Assembly: GCA_963377175.1 (NCBI GenBank)
Contig: CAUJNA010001459.1
Location: 1 to 64,000 of the forward strand
Source: Effrenium voratum
Lineage: Eukaryota; Sar; Dinophyceae; Suessiales; Symbiodiniaceae
Direction of reading: 5' to 3'
Length of the DNA: 64,000 bases
Within the stretch, counting starts at the first letter, position 1; each line of letters begins with the position of its first letter. This document shows positions 17,955-26,789 of this stretch, piece after piece. Position numbers and translations under genes: made by a program. The notes beneath the pieces are model-generated. The model saw only the letters and a program-made list of their open reading frames with translations. It had not been told where the DNA came from and searched no databases.

Positions 17955-20735
17955 ATGCCTTCAATAAATTTAACAAACTTTGAGAATGTTGTAGCGCACA
18001 CAATTAGCGAAATCAATTCTACAAGTGGGATAACAAACATTAGAAACATATATGCTAATCAATCAGATATAATTGATTTACTCAACAATAAAGCAGACCA
18101 AGTAGATACTTACACAAAAGCACAGATTGACGCTAATTTTTATGATATAAATCAATAATACAATAAGACGGAAGTTAATGTATTATCAAATAATATTAGT
18201 TCAAATACATTTTTAATAGGTAATCTAACAATAACTTCAAATACAAATTTTAATAATATTTCATCAAATACAAATTTAATAAATAATTTAAATTCTACTA
18301 TAACATCTAATTTTAATAATATTTCTTCAAATACTAATTTAATTAATTCAAATATTAATAATATTTCATCTAATACACATTTAATAAATAATTTGAATTC
18401 TACTATAACAACTAATTTTAATAATATTTCTTCTAATACACATTTAATAAATAATTTAAATTCTACTATGACAACTAATTTTAATAATATTTCTTCAAAT
18501 ACTAATTTAATAACAGGATTAAATAGTACAGTCAGTTCACATATTTCAGCCATATCAGATTTACAGAATGGAGGTTCACTTAATGAAGCAGATTATTATA
18601 ATAAAATAACGACTAATAATTTATTATCAAATAAGTTAAATACATCAATATTAAATAATACATTAATACATAATATAACAACTAATTCAACTTTCAAAAT
18701 AGCAGAATTTGGAAATTATAATTATTATCATGAATTATACAATAATTATATTGATACTTATGTTTATGGAAGTTTAACAGGAGCGACAATGTTTTTAAAT
18801 CAAAGAGGTTTTGGAGATGTAGAAATTAATAATTCTTCAACTTTTCAAAATGATAAAATAATATTAAATCATAATACTACAATATTAAGTAATTTACAAG
18901 TATCAGGTTTATTTTCGTGTTCATCTATTTTAGATATAGCAGGTTCTGATGCTCGTTATGTTTTACAATCAGATGGATTAAGTGGATTAATAACGGGAAA
19001 TACAAATACAATTAATTCAATAATTACAAATGATAGCGCACAAGATACAGTAATAAGTCAAAAATTAGACAAAGTTAATACAACATTACAGACAGTGAAT
19101 TCGCCATTAATTATTAGTTTAACAGATAATACTAATCCTATATTAAGAATTCAAGATGCTGTAAGTAATCAACGTTTAGAATTTAAAAGAGGTTGTCAGT
19201 TGGACTCTTATCAAGGACTAACAGGTGCTACGCCTTATCGATTATTACTTGGGTGGAATACGGGAGATGTCATTATTGGAAGGCCTAATGATGCTTCAAG
19301 AATTACAATTAATGGTAATGTTCATACTTCATATAATTTTGCGCAGATGCACGGAACATCATATTTTGAAGGTGCTGTTTATATGAAAGGAAATTTATTT
19401 ACAAATAATGATTTTTCAACGGATATTAAAACAAAAATAGATAATATCAATACTTCAATAAATGGATTAGAACCATATTTAGAAACATATACACCAGATG
19501 CAATAGAAGGTTTTTATATGCATCATCCTAATTTTGTAGCGTGTAGTGTAGGAGATATAACTAATGCTTCTAACCAATATTTTATGGCTGATGGGCTTGT
19601 AGGAAAAACAATTTTTTCCAAGCCTATTGATGTGCTAGGTAATATTTATACGAATGCTGATGTTAATTGTGATAATGTTAATATTGCTACTGATGGTAAA
19701 TTAACAATTGATACAAACTGCGAATTATATAGATATGTTAGTGCTTTTTCATCTTTTGATATGAGGAATAGCGATGCTAATTCTTCAATTAGATTTATTT
19801 GTGGAGACCCCGCTGTTCAGTCTAACATAGTCGGGGCAGTTAATATTACCAGTGGATGGACTTTTAACACAAGCACTGTTGATGTTATGGGCAATTTATT
19901 TGCTGACGATGTTTATATTAAAACCAATGGAGCATTAAGAAGCAATCATTTATCACCCAACGGTGGAACATTAATAACCATTGATACTAACTTAGCAGTT
20001 CAAAATGCTTATTTAGCAACTAATACCATTCAATCATTTGATTTAACAACAGTTTCATTTTTAAATAATATTTCAATGACTACTGGAACTGATATTAAAA
20101 TGGGAACAAGTGAAATATCGACTTATTACGATACTACTAGTTTAAGCACTATTGATATAATATTCCGAACATCAAACACAGCTTTTCGAGTTTCAGATGC
20201 TTCAAGTACACCTTCAGTTTTATTATCTATTGATAAGACATTTGGAGCTACCATTAATACTGAAAATTTTACAAATAATGCCTCATCAACATTCAATGAA
20301 AATGTAAAAGTTGCAGGAACGAAGAAATTGTTATGTAATTTAATTGAACCATCAACAGGAACTAATATAGATTTAACAGCGACAACCGTAACGATTAACG
20401 GAACGTTTGTTGATTCATCTGACTCAAGATTGAAATATGATATAGACAATATCAAATCTAATTGTATGAATATTATTAAGAAATTTAAGCCAAAGAAGTT
20501 TAAGAGACACGATAGAAATGATGGTGGTAAAACTCATATAGGATATATCGCAGATGAAGTATTGAAAGCAATTCCTAAAGAGTTTGAAAATATTGTATGT
20601 CAGGACAGAGAATATTTAGGATTAAATTATTTAGTTTTACCCGTGTTGGTTCATAAAGCAGTATTAGAATTAAATGATAAAATAGATAAACTTGAAAAAG
20701 AAGTTAAGGAATTGAAAAAAGAAAAATCTAAATAA
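17955..20735 (+). CDS. Fibre protein with S74 chaperone, interrupted by one in-frame stop
   Basis: The frame opens at 17955, meets a single TAA at 18156-18158, and continues in the same phase to 20735 (about 926 codons in all; first later ATG 18393). Residues flanking the stop belong to one phage-fibre-like repeat, so this was one gene. The next ~130 codons repeat Asn/Ser/Ile-rich NNISSNTxLIN units, a likely trimeric coiled shaft. The C-terminus is a peptidase S74 intramolecular chaperone: SDSRLK with the catalytic Ser/Lys, then GYIADEV and a terminal coiled coil. This domain folds trimeric fibres and cuts itself off. The stop could be read through, could be decay, or could be a sequencing error. 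Confidence 0.82.
20723..20732 (+). promoter_or_regulatory. Late-type AAAATCTAAA box
   Basis: TCTA at 20727-20730, overlapping the last fibre codons, 12 bases before the box-to-ATG TATATA and the ATG at 20745. Confidence 0.45.
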
Positions 20736-20744
20736 TAATATATA

Positions 20745-20954
20745 ATGGGTATTGGTCAAAGCAAAAACGAAGAAAATAACAGTATGGAAGACATCAAAAA
20801 TTTAAGAGTAGATGAAAAAACGAGAGCGGATACTTTAATAATAAAATCTATTCAAGAATGTGTAGCGAGAATAGAAAAGTTAGAAAATCAAAAATCGGAC
20901 AAACTATTATATAAATTACCTGCGTTGAATTTATGCAACGCTTCATTGATTTAA
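20745..20954 (+). CDS. Small N-myristoylation-candidate protein, 69 aa
   Basis: Starts MGIGQSKN, a good N-myristoylation consensus (Gly2, Ser6, Lys7), followed by charged helix. It suggests a membrane-tethered virion or assembly protein. It begins 9 bases after the fibre stop. Confidence 0.6.
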   Translation: MGIGQSKNEENNSMEDIKNLRVDEKTRADTLIIKSIQECVARIEKLENQKSDKLLYKLPALNLCNASLI

Positions 20955-21034
20955 ATTAATAATATTAATATGATTCATTAACATTATTAATTAAACAAAT
21001 ATGAATAAAATTTACTAATAAAACTTTGTCTTTC

Positions 21035-21515
21035 TTAATTGATGACTTTAATAGTTATTTTTTTCACTTGTAATGAAATAAAATTAACCACATTGTCCCT
21101 ATACACTAAATTAGTTTTATAAAGGTCTTTATTAAGAAAATAATAAATATCAAATAAATTATTTGATGTTAAAGTACGATTACGAACATGATTAAAAAAA
21201 GTAAATGAGGTAGATTTAACAAATATATCATATTCAATTAATAATTTTAATGGTTTATGTTTTTGATGTAATTTATCTAACTCGCTTAAGTTAAAAATAT
21301 ATGATATGCCGTTTTTGATAATATTTTTCATAATGATATTATCAATTTCAAAATACTGTGAATTCTTTAATTTGTAAGACTTATACACTGGTTTAAATTT
21401 ACTAATATAATTTTTAATAATATTATTATTTTTTTATTTTTAATAATCTAACATCACCTAAATTATAAGATAATACAAGGTTTTTAATGTCTAATGGTAA
21501 ATCATAAAATATCAT
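21035..21515 (-). pseudogene. F-box-like small gene, homopolymer frameshift
   Basis: The minus strand opens at 21515 with FYDLPLDIKNLVLSYN, resembling the F-box/PRANC-like starts of viral ubiquitin-ligase adaptors, and stops after 29 codons. In another phase a 117-residue frame (21035-21388) follows. The break falls at a run of seven A (21429-21435). A one-base change there joins the two into a single protein of about 160 residues without further stops. It could be a true mutation or a homopolymer error. The downstream part has no recognised domain. Confidence 0.55.
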
Positions 21516-21530
21516 AATATATTTAAACCT

Positions 21531-22286
21531 TTATTTTATTTTAAATGCTTTTTCAAATCTAACATAAAACATATTATTAACATCTTTGGAATTCATATTA
21601 ACATAAAAGAAGGAGTATGGTTTATCATCTACCGCTTTATGATACATATTTAACAGTTGCTCTTTATCAACAATGGCGGAGTTTTCCTCAATGAATGACA
21701 TTAACTCTGATACATTCTTTAACTTAAAGATATACAACGAACTAGAATTCAACCTAATGATTGGAGCAAGGACACGATATTTTTGAACACTTAAGCAAAA
21801 ACTAATGGCGTCGTGTCTGCCTCTCGTTGCCAGTCCATGTAATAACTTGCTGTATCTAACAAATTTAGGGTCGTCTGCAAAATCATCAACAATGATTAAA
21901 ATTGAATGTAGTTTCTTCATCTTCTGTTCTTTCATATAATGAATTATCTTTCTTTGTGTGTTAATTATTTCTTCCAGTTCTTCAGGTTGGTAGGTGTCAT
22001 AATATAACTTTTCTTTTTCATCATCAACCTTCATATTATCTTTTTGATATTTCTTGACTTCAACGAAGGTAGGGTCATTATGAACCGACGGGCTAAAAAT
22101 GAATATACGGGCGAAGCAGTCCCTATAAACATTTAGGATAAGGTTTTGAATTAAAACTGTTTTGCCACCCGTTGATGAAGCAACAACAATTGAGCGAAAA
22201 GGTAGTTTTGGTACATGTTCATATTTGGATTGTTTGAAATCGTAATCAGTTATATTTATTGGTTTTATTATTGGAACATCAGACAT
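21531..22286 (-). CDS. A32-like genome-packaging ATPase (FtsK/HerA superfamily)
   Basis: 251 residues. Walker A ASSTGGKT at 36-43, Walker B IIVDDFAD at 131-138, a RGRHD..LSVQK sensor region at about 153-168, and a C-terminal FYVRFEKAF. These match virion packaging ATPases of Polintons and nucleocytoplasmic viruses, which pump DNA into the capsid. The GC-rich module's ATPase (59623) has the same order and ending. Late-type box 18 bases upstream. Confidence 0.92.
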   Translation of the reverse strand: MSDVPIIKPINITDYDFKQSKYEHVPKLPFRSIVVASSTGGKTVLIQNLILNVYRDCFARIFIFSPSVHNDPTFVEVKKYQKDNMKVDDEKEKLYYDTYQPEELEEIINTQRKIIHYMKEQKMKKLHSILIIVDDFADDPKFVRYSKLLHGLATRGRHDAISFCLSVQKYRVLAPIIRLNSSSLYIFKLKNVSELMSFIEENSAIVDKEQLLNMYHKAVDDKPYSFFYVNMNSKDVNNMFYVRFEKAFKIK

Positions 22287-22304
22287 AATAAAATAATATT
22301 AAAG

Positions 22305-22316
22305 TTATTTAGAAAA
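22305..22316 (-). promoter_or_regulatory. Late-type TTTTCTAAATAA box, ATPase gene
   Basis: TCTA core, 18 bases before the ATG at 22286 on the minus strand. Confidence 0.55.
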
Positions 22317-22338
22317 TATTTTATATTTATTATTTTAT

Positions 22339-22521
22339 ATGAATAGAAGTTATTCGGATTATATTGATATAATAGATAAAGTAGAAAATATAGAACAAGT
22401 AATAATAACCGATAATAAAATTAAGAAATGTTGTTATTATTCATTAGAATTAATTAAGTTAGGAATACAATATATTAAAAATATAAATATTAATATAGAT
22501 GGGAAGAAAGAAAAAGAATAA
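22339..22521 (+). CDS. Hypothetical protein, 60 aa
   Basis: Short Ile/Asn/Lys-rich frame directly divergent from the ATPase. Its end overlaps the next gene by 23 bases. Coding status is uncertain because the region is AT-rich. Its position and clean TATA-like upstream sequence favour a gene. Confidence 0.4.
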   Translation: MNRSYSDYIDIIDKVENIEQVIITDNKIKKCCYYSLELIKLGIQYIKNININIDGKKEKE

Positions 22522-22858
22522 GTCCGAGCCAGTTGTTTCTTCGAGTGATGAAGAAAAAGAAGAAATTGTTAAAGAAACATCAGTTATTGAGTTTGCTTGT
22601 CCAATGTGTAAAAAGATGTTAGAAATGAAAAATGAATTAGAAATACAAAAGAAAGGCAACTGTAAATGTTCGTGTATTCCGACAAGTTTCAAACTAAGTA
22701 AAAACGATAAACGAATAAATATCGATAAAACCAAAGACAGTATCAATTTAGAAACAGATGTTCATAATATAACTTTTAAATGGGGTCGGCAAGCATCACC
22801 ATCCGATAGTGGCGATAAGGAAACTCAGGAAACTTTTAAACAAATGATGAAAAAATAG
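22499..22858 (+). CDS. Zinc-ribbon-like protein, 119 aa
   Basis: Basic start (MGRKKKNK), acidic Ser-rich stretch, then two cysteine groups (CPMC about 36-39; CKCSC about 59-63) that could form one zinc ribbon, and a polar C-terminus. Unrecognised. It might be a transcription-factor-like or DNA-binding accessory protein. Confidence 0.6.
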   Translation: MGRKKKNKSEPVVSSSDEEKEEIVKETSVIEFACPMCKKMLEMKNELEIQKKGNCKCSCIPTSFKLSKNDKRINIDKTKDSINLETDVHNITFKWGRQASPSDSGDKETQETFKQMMKK

Positions 22859-22928
22859 TATTTAAAGAGTAGATTTAACATAATTGCAACATTTAGTTTT
22901 AAAAGTTTAGTTTTATAATTTAGTATAT

Positions 22929-23228
22929 ATGGAGGAACATTTAGCGAACATTGACAGTAGTTTAGAGTTGTTGTTTCCAAGATTAGAAAAAGTGTTGGAG
23001 CAAAATGAAAACATACTGAAAATCTTAAAGAGCTTGAATATTAAACCTACATATGATAACAATAACAATTATCAAGCAAAAGAAGTAGATAGAGACAGTA
23101 GCGAATACAAAAATAAACGAAACATTTATGTTAAAAAACTGAATGAAAAAATCATAAAAGAACCTAAACAATCAAGTCTGGATTACTATCAAGTCAAGTA
23201 TAAAGAAGATACCAAGAAATACGTTTAA
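22929..23228 (+). CDS. Coiled-coil protein, 99 aa
   Basis: The first ~40 residues show heptad-spaced Leu/Ile, followed by an Asn-rich linker and a Lys-rich helical end with Tyr residues. Its last four bases overlap the end of the convergent integrase gene. Confidence 0.6.
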   Translation: MEEHLANIDSSLELLFPRLEKVLEQNENILKILKSLNIKPTYDNNNNYQAKEVDRDSSEYKNKRNIYVKKLNEKIIKEPKQSSLDYYQVKYKEDTKKYV

Positions 23229-24151
23229 TCATTAACTAACAAAATTTCGTGTCTCAAAAGCGGTTTGTTTATTCCTGCTACTTTGTAAGTTTTATTACCC
23301 ATAATATCATATTCAATTTTATCGATATTGAATATTTTATTAGACCATTTAGAGTTATACTCCTTTCTGTCGGTGTAATTACCCCTTTTCTTTTGAAACA
23401 CTTTTACCTTGTCGTTCTCCACTATTCTGGGATACTTTCTTTTGTTTTTTTCTCGTAGTTTAAGATTGACCTTTACATTTATTTCATTCTCGTCCTTGTG
23501 TGCTTCAGACGGTGTCATCCTTGTTGATGAGTGAGATGTGCTGTTATACTGTTTCAATGCCGGCGTTAGGGCGTCGGTCCATTTCATGTTGTTAAACCTA
23601 ACTCTATCGTGAATTTTGTTTTTCATCGTTCTAATAAAACGCTCGGCCACATTTGCGTGGGTCTTCGTAACGATGTGGTTTATTCCTTCACTGTTGAAGA
23701 AATCCTGAACGTGATTTTTAGTTGCAAACGCTCCGTCGTCATCAGAATACACGGACATCGGATAACCCATCTTTTTAAAGCTTGCTCTCAACGCCTTCAA
23801 AACGTTCTCTCCGTCTCTTTCCTCCATCGGTATTACATCTGCTAATTTACTGAAGATGTCAATCACGACTAAAGCATACTGTGGAACGTTCTTGTCTTTT
23901 GCTAAAGGAGACATATGCATTATGTCTATTTGATATTCATATCGTGCGAATGGAGCGGTATAGGAATTAGTTCCTCTATAATTTTTGATTTGTTTATTTG
24001 GCTGTTTCTTTAAGAAAGACTTTACATCGTCTAATGTTATTGTTGGGTCTTCTTCCTTTGCCTTCTTGTGTGTCGCTTGTGTGCTTCCGAAACCCTCGTC
24101 TAAGTCGTAATAGATGTTGCTGATTATTTGGTCTTTTGTTAATCTCGCCAT
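23225..24151 (-). CDS. Retroviral-type (rve) integrase
   Basis: 308 residues. The N-terminal helical domain (IYYDLDEGFGSTQATHKKAK, about 13-32) is typical of Polinton integrases. The catalytic core has Asp in YQIDIMHM (about 76), Asp in YSDDDGAF (about 137) and Glu in NVAERF (about 170). The C-terminal SH3/chromo-like part contains KVKVFQKKRGNYTDRKEYNSKW. All three acidic residues are present, so it should be active. It inserts the linear element into host DNA through its TIR ends. Late-type box 11 bases upstream of the start. Confidence 0.93.
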   Translation of the reverse strand: MARLTKDQIISNIYYDLDEGFGSTQATHKKAKEEDPTITLDDVKSFLKKQPNKQIKNYRGTNSYTAPFARYEYQIDIMHMSPLAKDKNVPQYALVVIDIFSKLADVIPMEERDGENVLKALRASFKKMGYPMSVYSDDDGAFATKNHVQDFFNSEGINHIVTKTHANVAERFIRTMKNKIHDRVRFNNMKWTDALTPALKQYNSTSHSSTRMTPSEAHKDENEINVKVNLKLREKNKRKYPRIVENDKVKVFQKKRGNYTDRKEYNSKWSNKIFNIDKIEYDIMGNKTYKVAGINKPLLRHEILLVND

Positions 24152-24161
24152 TATATTAAAT

Positions 24162-24171
24162 TGTTAGAAAA
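24162..24171 (-). promoter_or_regulatory. Late-type TTTTCTAACA box, integrase gene
   Basis: TCTA core, 11 bases before the ATG at 24151. Confidence 0.5.
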
Positions 24172-24210
24172 TATTTTTTCAATATAAAGCCCCACCCCTT
24201 AACATAAAAT

Positions 24211-24230
24211 ACAAACTACTTAAAGAAAAA
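24211..24230 (+). promoter_or_regulatory. Early-type promoter motif, 216-aa gene
   Basis: ACAAACTACTTAAAGAAAAA followed by ATATAATATAG. Same 14-base core as before the polymerase, and similar distance (about 26 bases) to the ATG at 24256. Confidence 0.65.
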
Positions 24231-24255
24231 TGGATATAATATAGTAAGAAAAAAA

Positions 24256-24906
24256 ATGACACTGTTTAATTATGATAAATGTCCTTGTAAAAATAAAAAA
24301 TTTAAGTCTGTCGTGGCACTAGCTAATATTTTACCTGTTGATGTTTGTAATCTTATAGGTGGTTGTATTAAACCAACATGTTTTGATTGTCGGTATTTGA
24401 TAGAAGAAGAAGAGCATTTTATGAGTGATAAAAACATTCCTGAAGAAGGACTAGAAAAAGCAGAGCTTCAGTTAAACATTATTCAACAAATACAAAATAA
24501 TGATATTACACAACTAACAGGATACCATTTTAGTTTAAAACATTACAGAAAAAACATTGACAGAGTATTTGATATACAAGAAGTTAAAGAACGGTTTAAA
24601 AATAGAAAAATGTATTATCAAGCATTAAAATCATACTGTAAGAATAATGAATATGAAGTTTGTGTAGTTTTAAAACATTGTCTTAAAGTTGAAGAATTAA
24701 AATATTGGAAACAAAATGGATTTTGCTTTCCAAACCTAAACAGTTGGTGGTCATATAGAAATAACAATTATTATTTGAGACATATTCTTAGCGATTTAAT
24801 TGAAATTTACACAGACCAATTAATAAAAGGATACGAGCATTATTTTTGTGAGTATAGTATGAGTTGTTATAGTGGTTGTATCGCTGGTGAGATTGAATAC
24901 GGGTAA
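24256..24906 (+). CDS. Hypothetical Cys-rich protein, 216 aa
   Basis: Unknown family. An N-terminal cysteine set (CPCKNKK, VCNLIGGC, CFDC; about residues 9-47) could bind zinc. The middle is helical and charged. The C-terminus is rich in Tyr/Trp/Cys (about 150-216) without a clear membrane segment. It shares the early-type promoter with the polymerase, so it may act in early infection or host takeover. That role is inferred only from the promoter. Confidence 0.7.
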   Translation: MTLFNYDKCPCKNKKFKSVVALANILPVDVCNLIGGCIKPTCFDCRYLIEEEEHFMSDKNIPEEGLEKAELQLNIIQQIQNNDITQLTGYHFSLKHYRKNIDRVFDIQEVKERFKNRKMYYQALKSYCKNNEYEVCVVLKHCLKVEELKYWKQNGFCFPNLNSWWSYRNNNYYLRHILSDLIEIYTDQLIKGYEHYFCEYSMSCYSGCIAGEIEYG

Positions 24907-25238
24907 AATTAACTTTTGTTTATTAATATTATTATCTTATAATATGATTAAACATTGTTTTATAATCTAACAAGAAGGTTAAGACATTTAAATTAAACCT
25001 GAAACCCAGACCAGCCGACCAGCAACCCCCTAGCCAATGAGAGATGTTAATATTATTTTTAAAATGATGTATGAAAGAAGTAAGACAAACCAATTAGATT
25101 ATTATCCTGAACTGAAATTATAATCATAATATAATAATAACATGTAAAATCTTATATGTTATAATTATACTGAACTTTTAACCTATAACACCCCTTAAAC
25201 TTATCTAAAGAAATAACCCCTTAAACATATAGAGACCA
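24907..25238. other. AT-rich gene-free stretch
   Basis: No credible gene. It holds a short C-rich island near 25010-25035 and two CCCTTAAAC copies (about 25192 and 25219) just before the next gene. One of them is preceded by TATCTAAAGAAATAA, which mixes features of both promoter types. Confidence 0.45.
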
Positions 25239-25655
25239 ATGACAGACAAAAAGCAATGTTCCAAATGTAAAGTCTTTCAATTGTTAGAAAAGTTCAACGA
25301 GGGAAGAAAACAATGCAATGTATGCTTGGAAAATAAACTACGGTATAGAGAAGCACACAAAGAACAAATACAGCAGAAGGCAAAGGTTTATTATGAACAA
25401 AACAAAGAACACAGACAAGCATATAGGAAAGAATACATCCAAAGGAAAATTGAATGTCAATACTGTAGATGTATGGTAAGCCCTCAACACAAAGCAAAGC
25501 ACGAAAGAACAAACAAGCATATCAATAATGTTAAGAATCCAAAACCACCAAAGAGAGAAGAAACACCAAAAGAAAACAAACAAACAACACAGAAACAAAT
25601 TAGAGAATACATAGAAACCTCATCAGATTTTGAATATGACTTCAACAAAGAATAG
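25239..25655 (+). CDS. Two-zinc-finger, coiled-coil protein, 138 aa
   Basis: The N-terminus carries CSKCKVFQLLEKF..CNVC (about 7-30), the paired CxxC unit common at the front of phage and algal-virus HNH-type nucleases and related DNA-binding proteins. A long basic helix follows, then CQYC..H..H (about 69-88), like the tail of the GIY-YIG protein. The C-terminus is Pro/Lys rich. No catalytic HNH motif is visible. It ends 3 bases before the right TIR. Confidence 0.7.
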   Translation: MTDKKQCSKCKVFQLLEKFNEGRKQCNVCLENKLRYREAHKEQIQQKAKVYYEQNKEHRQAYRKEYIQRKIECQYCRCMVSPQHKAKHERTNKHINNVKNPKPPKREETPKENKQTTQKQIREYIETSSDFEYDFNKE

Positions 25656-25658
25656 GAT

Positions 25659-25926
25659 AAAACAAAAGCACCACCAACATCCCAGAACTTATAACTACTA
25701 AAAGGGCTACCTCTTTCAAATGAAAAAAATGTTTGCCCCCAGCCCAACAATGAACAAGGCGACAATTTACCCAAATGATTACCTTAACGAAAACGATAAA
25801 TAAGCTCCCCAAAAACCCTCTTTTAAAAACGAATAAGGTGGTTAATAGGTTTGAGATGAACATAAAAACCATAACAGGCAACCATCAACAGGCTTCCCCT
25901 CAGGGCCCCTACTTTCTCCATTTTTT
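25659..25926 (-). repeat. Right terminal inverted repeat
   Basis: Inverted partner of 5236-5518. Its inner edge lies 3 bases beyond the stop of the last plus-strand gene (25655). Confidence 0.93.
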
Positions 25927-25948
25927 CCCCCTCCCCCCCTCCCTCCCC
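25927..25948 (+). repeat. Polypyrimidine tract abutting right TIR
   Basis: A C/T tract immediately outside the right TIR in the same orientation as the left tract. This is compatible with insertion into, or duplication of, a pyrimidine-rich target. Confidence 0.8.
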
Positions 25949-26079
25949 AAGATTTTCGGCAAAAAAAACACTTCCGAAAAACGGATTGTTTTGACAAAGA
26001 ACGCGCACGCGAAAAAACAAGGTTTTCGGTCCAAAAAAGCACCAAACAAAAAGGCATAAAAAGCATGTCCTTAATGACC
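25949..26079. other. Right flank of the Polinton
   Basis: A-rich sequence between the pyrimidine tract and the first GC-rich viral fragment. No gene seen. Confidence 0.4.
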
Positions 26080-26746
26080 GGCCAGAAGATGTACTTCACA
26101 GTGCCTCCGAACGGAGTTGCGAAGCTGCACTTCGGGGCGCACTTCCAGGCGCCGGGCCTGCCCAACCAGACGGCAGGAACGGTGGACGTCTACGGCCTCC
26201 AGATCCTGGACGCAACCCTGGAGACCGGCAACACGGCGGAGGTGGAGGAGGACACGGCGGCTTCGGCACTGCTGCTGAAGCACGAGTTCCTCGACGGAGG
26301 GGCCGACGACGTCACGCTGGCCACCCTGGGCGAGGTGCTGCTAGAGCCCACGCTCACCACGCTAGGCAATTTTCTGGTGCGCTCCAACAGCCAGAGCTCC
26401 GTGGCCTCGCCCAGCTTCACGGTGGGAGGCTTCCAGCTGGAGGGCTACGCCATGACCGAAGCGCCTTCGCCTGGAACATCGTGCGCACCTACACGCTGAC
26501 GCCGGGGAGACGCTACTCCTTCGGCTGCCGGTACAGGCTGGGCACGGCCTCCAACTTGGTGATGTACGTCAGCGCGGCCGACAACGACTACGTGGGCGTC
26601 ACCGGCACCTTCCTCGGCACGCCCTCGCAGGGTGTCTGGAGCACGGCGCGCCTGGACTTCTCGGTGCCGCCGGGCGGAATCGCGAAGCTGCACTTCGGAG
26701 CTTTCGGAGGCTCGATCCCCGGGCTGGTGCAGCAGTCGGCGGGCAC
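26080..26746 (+). pseudogene. GC-rich viral fibre gene, copy A, 5' part
   Basis: Matches residues in the middle of the fibre as seen in copy D (about 56005-56690), with at least one frameshift near 26455. It breaks at 26746 where the retrotransposon is inserted and resumes at 33047. The protein is rich in Ala, Gly, Ser and Thr beta-structure repeats. The N-terminal part is absent, cut at the edge of the Polinton flank. Confidence 0.85.
26732..26746 (+). repeat. Retrotransposon target-site duplication, left
   Basis: GCAGTCGGCGGGCAC, identical to 33047-33061. Confidence 0.9.
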
Positions 26747-26789
26747 TTTTTTACACTTTTTTGCAATGCGGCACTGTTTGGCCGCTGCA

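Larger units (their letters stand above)
5236..25926. mobile_element. AT-rich Polinton / Polinton-like virus, near complete
   Basis: About 20.7 kb bounded by terminal inverted repeats of about 0.27-0.28 kb. It holds the diagnostic Polinton set: protein-primed DNA polymerase B, rve integrase, A32-type packaging ATPase, double-jelly-roll major capsid protein and penton-type minor capsid protein. The inside is strongly AT-rich and both flanks are GC-richer. Genes left of about 14.3 kb are on the minus strand and most genes right of it are on the plus strand, with a divergent centre. No adenovirus-type cysteine protease frame was found. A truncated methyltransferase, an in-frame stop in the fibre, and two probable homopolymer frameshifts suggest either slight decay or assembly error. 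Confidence 0.92.

Noticed and set aside
5236..25926. Adenovirus-type cysteine protease
   Set aside because: No frame in the element shows the His..Asp/Glu..Gln..Cys layout, so none is annotated.
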